In this document: positions 1 through 4,642 of the stretch, in pieces | Position numbering within the stretch: position 1 is the first letter of the stretch | Layout of the letters: each line of letters starts with the position of its first letter | From: Planctomycetota bacterium | Lineage (GTDB): Bacteria; Planctomycetota; MHYJ01; JACQXL01; JAVHLO01 | Length of the DNA stretch: 6,647 nt | Direction of reading: 5' to 3' | Assembly: GCA_031082105.1 (NCBI GenBank) | Contig: JAVHLO010000180.1 | Span: forward strand, 1 to 6,647 | Program-made: the position numbers and the translations under genes | The notes under the pieces: model-generated | Database searches by the model: none | What the model was told of the DNA's origin: nothing | Seen by the model: only the letters and a program-made list of their open reading frames with translations

Positions 1-2
1 CG

Positions 3-83
3 GAAGAAGACGCCACTCCGGCTGCGGCCTGCGTGGCTTACTACAAACTCGACAGGCTGTCCGTGCCTTTCCTTAATCCGTGA
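3..83 (+). CDS. Possible C-terminal end of a plus-strand gene running in from the left edge
   Basis: Frame 3 is open from the left edge to a TGA at 81-83 and encodes about 26 residues ending in YYKLDRLSVPFLNP. I recognise no family. Third-position G+C is moderate (about 17 of 26 codons), compatible with a coding tail but not decisive. Two other frames are also open here: plus frame 1 to about 223, and a minus-strand frame through 125-1. The call is therefore a guess based on a protein-like composition. It could equally be non-coding. Confidence 0.2.
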   Translation, partial: EEDATPAAACVAYYKLDRLSVPFLNP

Positions 84-234
84 ACAGTGCAGGCCTGGGT
101 CTTTGGCCGCATCATTGAAGGTCAAAAGCTGCGGCTTCGACGCTCCAAAGCACGATGCCCATGACCGGCCCGTTGGCGAAGTCCAGCCCCGTATCCTCGG
201 ATCTCCTGATCCCCTGATGTCCTGATCCCCGCCC
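84..234. other. Intergenic stretch, no secure gene
   Basis: No open frame here has a convincing start, ribosome binding site or recognisable product. The words GCTGCGGCCT (21-30) and GCTGCGGCTT (129-138) are near copies. An imperfect GCAGGCC/GGCCGC stem lies near 90-111 but has no T tract, so I do not call it a terminator. The right part is occupied by the 8-bp tandem repeat listed separately. The minus-strand hydrolase gene ends at 235, so this is its 3' flank. Confidence 0.5.
187..230. repeat. Degenerate 8-bp tandem repeat, five units
   Basis: Plus-strand units are CCCCGTAT, CCTCGGAT, CTCCTGAT, CCCCTGAT and GTCCTGAT, followed by CCCC. Read on the minus strand the consensus is close to ATCAGGRG, and it becomes more degenerate away from the hydrolase stop codon. 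The array begins five bases past that stop (235-237) and lies in its 3' untranslated region. No perfect hairpin or T tract is present. Whether it is a local expansion or a member of a dispersed family cannot be told from one copy. Confidence 0.7.
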
Positions 235-1251
235 CTACCCGAACATCTCCGTCTGTTCGTCCTGGATCTCCAACTGGCGCAGGACGGCCGGCTCCTTCGG
301 CGCCGGAGGCTCGTATCGCTTGAATACCTCGGCGAGTACCAGCAGGACCGCCAGAGGCAGCGCAAATGACCAGAGGAAAAACTCGTACCACGGCGCGTGA
401 AAAACCGGAGTCGCCGACATGCGGTTCAGATTGAACAGGATTATCACGAGCGACGCGTGGACGGACACGAAATTCGGCATCGCGCTCGCCGACCGCGTCA
501 TCCGCAGCCCCAGTGTCCGCTTCTTCGTTATCGGCCAGAAGAGGTTGCTCCCCATGAAGCCGAGCGAATCGAGCAGCACGTGCGCGAGCATCGCGAGCCC
601 CGTGGCCAGTCCGTAGGCCATCCCCAGAAGGAGCCACATGACCGCGCCGCAGAACAGGCTCAACGTGACGCTGTGACTCCAGCTTCGATGCCACGGCAGA
701 AAGGCAATCTCGACCTGGTCCTTCCCGACCGGGAGGAACGAGAAGCTCGGCCCGCGCAGGATATCCACCGCGGTAGACCGGTCGTATGTGTACAGCATCC
801 GGCCGTTGACCTTCGCGCGCCCGTAGTTGTTCTCCTTCGGCGCAGAGCCCCAGAACGGGACCTGCGACGTCGTTATCACTGGACCGATCTCCACCTCGAC
901 CGCGCTCTGCTCAACATCGAACGCCACCGTGTACCTGCGCCATGTGTCCGCGGACAGTGGGATCGTGTGGAGCTGGAGGCGCACCTCCTTGCCGGTCTTC
1001 AACGCGTCGTTCGCGCAGTCCGCAACCTGCTGCGCGATCTGTTTCGGATCGAGCGACGCGGGGTCCGGGTCGACGTTCCGGTCGCGGCGGTAGAAGAAGT
1101 GGTAGAACTTGAAATCGAGCGTGTCCGGGAGCAGCCCGAACAGCCCGCCTAGCAGAAAGACGAACGAATTCCCCGAGGCGGCCATGTCGGCCGCCTTCGG
1201 CACGAACGTCGCCGCTGCAATCCCGGCTATGAAGTGTACAATGCCCTTCAT
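235..1251 (-). CDS. YdjM-like membrane-bound metal-dependent hydrolase with a large insert domain
   Basis: The 338-residue product resembles the LexA-binding inner-membrane hydrolase family (YdjM/DUF457). Seen in the sequence: an N-terminal hydrophobic stretch with His6, LLPDTLDF (40-47), WHRSWSHS (187-194), HVLLDSLG (224-231) and SNLFWPITKKR (235-245). The His/Asp positions match the family's expected metal ligands. Hydrophobic segments lie near 4-18, 28-42, 196-228, 264-276 and 289-310. Unlike YdjM itself (about 200 residues), roughly 135 residues (52-186) separate the PDxLD and HRxxSHS motifs. They look soluble and beta-rich, with alternating stretches such as EVRLQLHTIPL and YTVAFDVEQSAVEVEI. 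The substrate is unknown. The ATG at 1251 has no clear Shine-Dalgarno site. A weak AATAAT box (1270-1265, minus strand) lies just upstream, so it may have its own short-leader transcript or be read from the transporter/ACT genes 126 bp away. Confidence 0.72.
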   Translation of the reverse strand: MKGIVHFIAGIAAATFVPKAADMAASGNSFVFLLGGLFGLLPDTLDFKFYHFFYRRDRNVDPDPASLDPKQIAQQVADCANDALKTGKEVRLQLHTIPLSADTWRRYTVAFDVEQSAVEVEIGPVITTSQVPFWGSAPKENNYGRAKVNGRMLYTYDRSTAVDILRGPSFSFLPVGKDQVEIAFLPWHRSWSHSVTLSLFCGAVMWLLLGMAYGLATGLAMLAHVLLDSLGFMGSNLFWPITKKRTLGLRMTRSASAMPNFVSVHASLVIILFNLNRMSATPVFHAPWYEFFLWSFALPLAVLLVLAEVFKRYEPPAPKEPAVLRQLEIQDEQTEMFG

Positions 1252-1271
1252 TTCGTTGAACTCTATTATTC

Positions 1272-1363
1272 ACCACAGAGGCACAGAGATCACGGAGAAA
1301 TCAGGAAAGTCCAAAGCGCCCGTCATCCGATGGCGCTCTCTGTGTTCTCCGTGTCTCTGTGGT
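1272..1363. repeat. Imperfect inverted repeat with 27-bp arms between two minus-strand genes
   Basis: The left arm is 1272-1298 (ACCACAGAGGCACAGAG...) and the right arm is 1337-1363. The reverse complement of the right arm matches the left at 23 of 27 positions. Inside the loop a second short palindrome, AGCGCC (1315-1320) with GGCGCT (1332-1337), sits next to the right arm. Each arm is itself near-periodic (CACAGAG, CACAGAG, CACGGAG), so one strand is purine-rich in one arm and pyrimidine-rich in the other. The element occupies most of the 126-bp gap between the ACT gene stop (1378) and the hydrolase start (1251). From memory, 'accacagaggcacagag' repeats are dispersed in several uncultivated bacterial genomes. 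That was not checked here. Confidence 0.75.
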
Positions 1364-1377
1364 CAATTCGGGCGCGC

Positions 1378-1806
1378 CTACTCCGGCCCGTGCTCCAGCA
1401 GGAACGAGAACCCCTGCTTCTCGAGCGACTGGATGGCCGGATCGAGTTCCTGCTCGGTGACGCCGATGACTAGGACGCACAACGGCGTGCGGTCGTGCAG
1501 GGGATACGTGTACTTGATATTGATCTGGGCATCGGCAAGGCATTTGGCCAGGCGGTTCAGCTCTCCCGGTGCGTTCTCGATCTCGACGGCAAGCACCTCC
1601 GCGGAGGTGCACTGAAACCCGCTGTCGGCAAGGACCTGCCTTCCCTTCACGAAGTTGTCCAGGATCAGCCGCACCTGGCTGTCGTCGCCCCGGTCCACGA
1701 TAGCGATGCCCCGGATGTTTACCTTTGCGCGCGCAAGCGGTTCTGTGATGCGCGCGAGCTCGCCGATCCGGTCGTGCGACCTTACCGTAAGTTCGATCAC
1801 CGACAT
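1378..1806 (-). CDS. Tandem ACT-domain protein (COG4747-like), small-molecule sensor
   Basis: The 142-residue soluble protein is made almost wholly of two ACT domains, regulatory folds that usually bind amino acids or similar ligands at dimer interfaces. ACT 1 spans about 3-66, with the motif DRIGELARITEPLARAKVN at 12-30. ACT 2 spans about 70-142, with APGELNRLAKCLADAQINI at 79-97. Both show the PG/IG-ELxRhxxxLAxAxhNI pattern typical of the fold. No catalytic domain is attached, so it probably regulates or partners another protein. The start at 1806 is chosen because GAGGAAAG lies 4 bases upstream. A longer frame reaching 1896 adds 30 Cys/Arg-rich residues with no domain and is rejected. It follows the transporter gene by 93 bp on the same strand and is probably co-transcribed. 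The ligand is unknown. Confidence 0.82.
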   Translation of the reverse strand: MSVIELTVRSHDRIGELARITEPLARAKVNIRGIAIVDRGDDSQVRLILDNFVKGRQVLADSGFQCTSAEVLAVEIENAPGELNRLAKCLADAQINIKYTYPLHDRTPLCVLVIGVTEQELDPAIQSLEKQGFSFLLEHGPE

Positions 1807-1820
1807 GCCACTTTCCTCGA
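1800..1820 (-). promoter_or_regulatory. Shine-Dalgarno site that fixes the ACT-protein start
   Basis: On the minus strand GAGGAAAG lies four bases before the ATG at 1806-1804. The upstream in-frame ATG at 1896 has no comparable site and would lie just past the end of the transporter gene. Confidence 0.7.
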
Positions 1821-1899
1821 AGAGACAGCAACGAACAACGCGCCGGCAGCAGACGACCGCACCGCGCGGGAACGGCGTGGCCTCCGGCTCGGCCACGAA

Positions 1900-3237
1900 T
1901 CACAAGCCAAGAAACCTCAGCACGGGCGGCCCAAGACCGCTCATGTTGATTATCAATGGAACGAGCAGCACCGCCATGCAGTTCACCCTGCGCGCGCCGA
2001 AGGCAACCGGCAGCATCCCGATCCCGGCCGACACCAGGGTCACCGCGTAGGCCATGATGAGCGAATGAACTCCGGAAGAGTAGAACGGGACCGCGACGAG
2101 GACCAGCGCGAGGACGAGCGTGACCAACGACACCCTGCGGTAGTCGACCCTGGCCAGGATGCGCACGGTCAGCCGCGCGGCGAACAGCGAAAAAAAGAAC
2201 GCAACGACGCCCATGAGCGCCGCAATACCCATCAGCGCATAGAATTCCTCGGGCCGCTTCGGCGAGTACACGATGGAAGTCATCGACGCCATTCCTCCCT
2301 TCCCGAGCCCGGACCCGGGCAGGAAGAAGAGCAGGAACGCGCCCACATAGTAGACCAGCTTGTTCGCGCCCTGCGACACCACGAAACTCCGGTCGTCCCG
2401 CTGCGCAGTAGCGTGTCCGGCCAGCAGACCTCCGATCCCGCCGGTGACCACCGGAAAGGTCGCGGCAAAAAGCCCGCCCAGCACGCCGCCGCCCGCGCCG
2501 CGAAGCATCGTTCCCCACGTGAGGTCCACGCCCGTCGAAAAATGCTGTTTCGGCACCGGTGCGTTCGAGATGATGTTCGTCAGCACCATCGGGATCGCGA
2601 ACAGACCTATGAAGACGGGCATGAACCCCTGGAAGCCCGCCTCGGAAGGCAAGATGGCCGAGTTCATCAGCACGATCCCGAGAAACCCGGAGACGGCCAT
2701 CGTGAGCAGGCCGGCGCCCACGTTCCTCCAGCCGCCAAGCCAGCGGCCGATACCCGTCTTCTCGCGGTCCGTGCCCTTCGGCCATTCCGACATCACCAGA
2801 AACAACAGCACCGCCGCCAGTATCCAGAACATGTGCGGCCTCAGCACAGTCTTGACGTCCGGCAGCACCCCCACGAGGAACGGCGTCGCCAGCATCAGCG
2901 CCACCAGCGCGAGCAGGCTTCCCACGCCCATCAGCATCGCAGCCTCGTAGCCGCGACCTGACATCATGTACTTCTGGCCTGGGAGCACCACGAAAATCGC
3001 GCTTTCGTCAGGCGCGCCAAGGAACAGCGACGGGATATTGCTGACGAACGCGTAGCCGACCACCATGCCCAGCATCAACCCGGGCAGCGCCTGTTCGGCT
3101 ATCGCGCCCGGATGGGCAAGCGAATACAACAGGATCAACCCGGCAATGTTGTAGACGTGCAGACCGGGCAGGAGCGAAAACACCGACCCGATGCCCAGAC
3201 CGATGACGCCGGATATTCCCATCGTCCAGAGATCCAT
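1900..3237 (-). CDS. TctA-like (COG1784 type) polytopic membrane transporter
   Basis: This 445-residue integral membrane protein has about ten to eleven hydrophobic segments. Family marks in order are: an N-terminal Gly-rich helix ending in SLLPGLHVYN (21-30), PSLFLGAPDESAIFVVLPGQ (69-88) followed by a GRGYEA motif (95-100), a second half with NIISNAPVPK (221-230), FPVVTGGIGGLLAGHATAQR (261-280) and LPGSGLGKGG (306-315). These fit the stand-alone TctA-like group, best known to me from archaea, rather than classical ~500-residue TctA of the tripartite tricarboxylate transporters. No TctB or TctC gene is in the window, so a periplasmic binding partner is not shown. The substrate (a carboxylate or amino-acid-like anion) is only a guess. 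The ATG at 3237 has no Shine-Dalgarno site, but a promoter places the transcript start at the ATG (see the promoter entry). Met6 is an alternative start. It is the first gene of a probable transporter-ACT transcript. Confidence 0.78.
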   Translation of the reverse strand: MDLWTMGISGVIGLGIGSVFSLLPGLHVYNIAGLILLYSLAHPGAIAEQALPGLMLGMVVGYAFVSNIPSLFLGAPDESAIFVVLPGQKYMMSGRGYEAAMLMGVGSLLALVALMLATPFLVGVLPDVKTVLRPHMFWILAAVLLFLVMSEWPKGTDREKTGIGRWLGGWRNVGAGLLTMAVSGFLGIVLMNSAILPSEAGFQGFMPVFIGLFAIPMVLTNIISNAPVPKQHFSTGVDLTWGTMLRGAGGGVLGGLFAATFPVVTGGIGGLLAGHATAQRDDRSFVVSQGANKLVYYVGAFLLFFLPGSGLGKGGMASMTSIVYSPKRPEEFYALMGIAALMGVVAFFFSLFAARLTVRILARVDYRRVSLVTLVLALVLVAVPFYSSGVHSLIMAYAVTLVSAGIGMLPVAFGARRVNCMAVLLVPLIINMSGLGPPVLRFLGL

Positions 3238-3272
3238 GCGAAGATATTACATTCGGAGCCGTCGGCGGTCAA
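3237..3272 (-). promoter_or_regulatory. Sigma70-like promoter for the TctA-like gene, predicted leaderless start
   Basis: Minus strand: the -35 box TTGACC is at 3272-3267 (5/6 match) and the -10 box TAATAT is at 3249-3244 (4/6), with an exact 17-bp spacer. Only six bases (CTTCGC) separate the -10 box from the ATG at 3237, so the usual start seven bases downstream falls on the A of the ATG. No Shine-Dalgarno sequence lies upstream of the ATG, which fits a leaderless transcript. Confidence 0.55.
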
Positions 3273-3289
3273 GGAAAAGCTGCTTTTGC

Positions 3290-3318
3290 TTTACATCCCG
3301 CCGGGCTTTTGATACACT
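3290..3318 (+). promoter_or_regulatory. Sigma70-like promoter for accA
   Basis: The -35 box TTTACA is at 3290-3295 (5/6 match) and the -10 box TACACT is at 3313-3318 (4/6), with a 17-bp spacer. The predicted start near 3325 gives a leader of about 50 bases before the TTG start at 3377. The site does not overlap the divergent minus-strand promoter, being separated from it by 17 bp. Confidence 0.5.
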
Positions 3319-3364
3319 GACTCTGGAGACGGATGGCAGGGAATGTGTGTCGAATCGTCCTTCC

Positions 3365-3379
3365 GGAGTTGCGAACTTG
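3365..3379 (+). promoter_or_regulatory. Shine-Dalgarno site and TTG start of accA
   Basis: GGAG at 3365-3368 is followed by an 8-base spacer and then TTG at 3377-3379. No in-frame ATG lies between the promoter and the conserved N-terminus. The nearest in-frame ATGs are upstream of the promoter and within the divergent transporter gene, so a non-ATG start is required. Confidence 0.6.
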
Positions 3380-4372
3380 GCGAACGAGAGTCTTGCAGAG
3401 TTCGAAAAGCACATACTCGACCTCGAGGCGGACATAAGGCGCCTTGAGTCGGATTCGGTGCGCCTCGGCGTGGACCTGTCGGGCGAGATAGACACGCTCC
3501 GCGCCCGGTGCGAGCAGTTGAGACGCGAGATCCATGCCAGCCTGACCGCGTGGCAGCGCGTGAAGCTGGCCCGGCTCGTCGCCCGGCCGGGCGTGAACGA
3601 CTACGTTCAGCTCATCATGGAGGATTTCCTGGAGCTCCACGGCGACAAGGCGTTCGGCGACGACAAAGCGATGGTGACGGGTCTCGCCAGGATCGGCGGC
3701 GTCAAGGTGATGGTGGTCGGCCAGCGTCGTGGCCGCACCCCCAAGGAGATAATGGAGAGCAACTTCGGCAGCCCGCACCCTGAGGGGTACAGGAAAGCGC
3801 TCGGCAAGATGAAGCTCGCCGAGAAGCTGGGTCTGCCGATCATCACGTTCATCAATACGCCCGGCGCATACCCGGGCGTCGGCGCGGAGGAGCGCGGCCA
3901 GGCCTGGGCGATCGCGCGCAACCTGTTCGACATGTCGAGATTGCGCGTGCCGATCGTCGCCGCGGTCATCGGCGAAGGCGGCAGCGGCGGCGCGCTCGCG
4001 ATTTCGCTCGCGGACCGGCTACTGATACTCGAGAATGCGTTCCTCTCCGTCATCTCGCCGGAAGGCTGCGCCGCGATCCTGTGGAAGGACGCGTCCAAGG
4101 CGCCGCAGGCCGCGGAGGCGCTCTGCCTGACCCCGGACCGGCTCAAGCAGCTCGGGATCGTCGACGAGATCATCCCCGAGCCGCTCGGTGGAGCTCATCA
4201 CGACCACGCGGCCGCGGCTGCGGCATTGAAACGGTCCATCTTGAAATCCATCGCCGAACTGCGTGAAATACCGGTCGACAGGCTCCTCGATATGCGCTAC
4301 GAGAAGTACCGCCGTATCGGTGAGTTCATCGAGGCACAGGAGAAAGCGATCGTCGCGGCGCCGACGGCCTAG
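3377..4372 (+). CDS. accA: Acetyl-CoA carboxylase carboxyltransferase subunit alpha
   Basis: AccA pairs with AccD to transfer the carboxyl group from carboxybiotin on AccB to acetyl-CoA, making malonyl-CoA in the first committed step of fatty-acid synthesis in the cytoplasm. The product has 331 residues with the TTG start, close to E. coli AccA (319). Seen: a charged N-terminal helical region (1-60), GQRRGRTPKEIMESNFGSPH (115-134), FINTPGAYPGVGAEERGQ (158-175), GEGGSGGALA (199-208, the oxyanion-hole Gly loop) and SVISPEGCAAILWKD (224-238). Position 160 is Asn where FIDTPGA is usual. TTG at 3377 is preferred because GGAG (3365-3368) lies 8 bases upstream and the resulting start, MANESLAEFEKHI, aligns with E. 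coli MSLNFLDFEQPI. GTG at 3347 is the main alternative. No accD is adjacent, which is common in bacteria. Confidence 0.95.
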   Translation: MANESLAEFEKHILDLEADIRRLESDSVRLGVDLSGEIDTLRARCEQLRREIHASLTAWQRVKLARLVARPGVNDYVQLIMEDFLELHGDKAFGDDKAMVTGLARIGGVKVMVVGQRRGRTPKEIMESNFGSPHPEGYRKALGKMKLAEKLGLPIITFINTPGAYPGVGAEERGQAWAIARNLFDMSRLRVPIVAAVIGEGGSGGALAISLADRLLILENAFLSVISPEGCAAILWKDASKAPQAAEALCLTPDRLKQLGIVDEIIPEPLGGAHHDHAAAAAALKRSILKSIAELREIPVDRLLDMRYEKYRRIGEFIEAQEKAIVAAPTA

Positions 4373-4642
4373 CCCGGTTATTCATGGAATTCGATTCGCT
4401 GTCATGCCGAACTTGGTTCGGCATCTCCTTCAGCGAAGGGCTGGGCACGCGGCAAAGGAGATTCCGAACCGAGTTCGGAATGACAGTCTGTCGGGCTCTT
4501 TCCCTGATACGCAAGTAATCCGGGCTAGATTCGGCGGGTTCGGCGGTTGATTCCGGTTGCGGTTGCGCAGCCAGGAAGTCCGTGTTTTCTTCTCTCGAAC
4601 AGGTTGGGCCAAGGTCCGGCGACAAGGGAGCGGACAAGTCAG
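4373..4642. other. Intergenic region between accA and the phosphatase gene
   Basis: This 270-bp gap has no supported gene. It holds the double-hairpin inverted repeat at 4399-4486. Further right are short internal duplications: TTCGGCGGG/TTCGGCGGT at 4531-4548, and GGTTGC twice at about 4554-4565. A weak promoter candidate for the phosphatase cassette is CTGATA (4504-4509), 16 bp, TAGATT (4526-4531), each 4/6, which would leave a leader of over 100 bases. I see no U-tract terminator for accA. The repeat hairpins may block or process its transcript instead. Confidence 0.5.
4399..4486. repeat. 88-bp palindromic element with a hairpin in each arm
   Basis: The left arm is 4399-4430 (CTGTCATGCCGAACTTGG...) and the right arm is 4455-4486. 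They are reverse complements at 29 of 32 positions. Each arm also folds on itself: 4404-4412 with 4416-4424 (9-bp stem, loop TTG), and 4461-4469 with 4473-4481 (9-bp stem, loop CGA). Two of the three arm differences are a G4406:C4422 pair in the left hairpin replaced by T4463:A4479 in the right. The third lies in the hairpin loop. A small CCTTC/GAAGG hairpin (4427-4439) borders the centre. It resembles dispersed REP or MITE-like elements without a transposase. Confidence 0.82.

Noticed and set aside
1..125. Minus-strand open frame at the left edge (ending in VEFVVSHAGRSRSGVFF)
   Set aside because: There is no start context or recognisable family, and several frames are open in this short stretch.
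1234..1473. Small proteins predicted across the CACAGAG-type repeat
   Set aside because: They are translations of the repeat arms, antisense to the flanking genes.
1807..1896. 30-residue N-terminal extension of the ACT protein
   Set aside because: It is Cys/Arg-rich, without a domain, and the ATG at 1806 has a much better ribosome site.
1301..2785. A 494-codon minus-strand frame overlapping the transporter in another frame
   Set aside because: Its composition is Arg/Gly-rich with no family marks, and it overlaps the transporter, the ACT gene and the inverted repeat. It is a shadow of the true frames.
1495..2961. A 488-codon plus-strand open frame across the ACT and transporter genes
   Set aside because: It is antisense to two recognisable genes. 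Its product is a His/Arg/Glu-rich string with no domain, typical of a mirror frame in GC-rich coding DNA.
3191..3376. Longer N-terminus for accA
   Set aside because: The extra residues are Arg/Ser-rich, run through both promoters and into the divergent transporter gene, and have no counterpart in AccA proteins.
4399..4486. CRISPR array or rho-independent terminator
   Set aside because: There are only two arms, in inverted orientation, without regular spacers, so it is not CRISPR. No U tract follows either hairpin, so it is not a standard terminator.
4373..4550. Small proteins predicted across the double-hairpin repeat (with runs like MPNLVRH and IPNRVRND)
   Set aside because: They are translations of the palindromic repeat arms. 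There is no ribosome site or coding bias.
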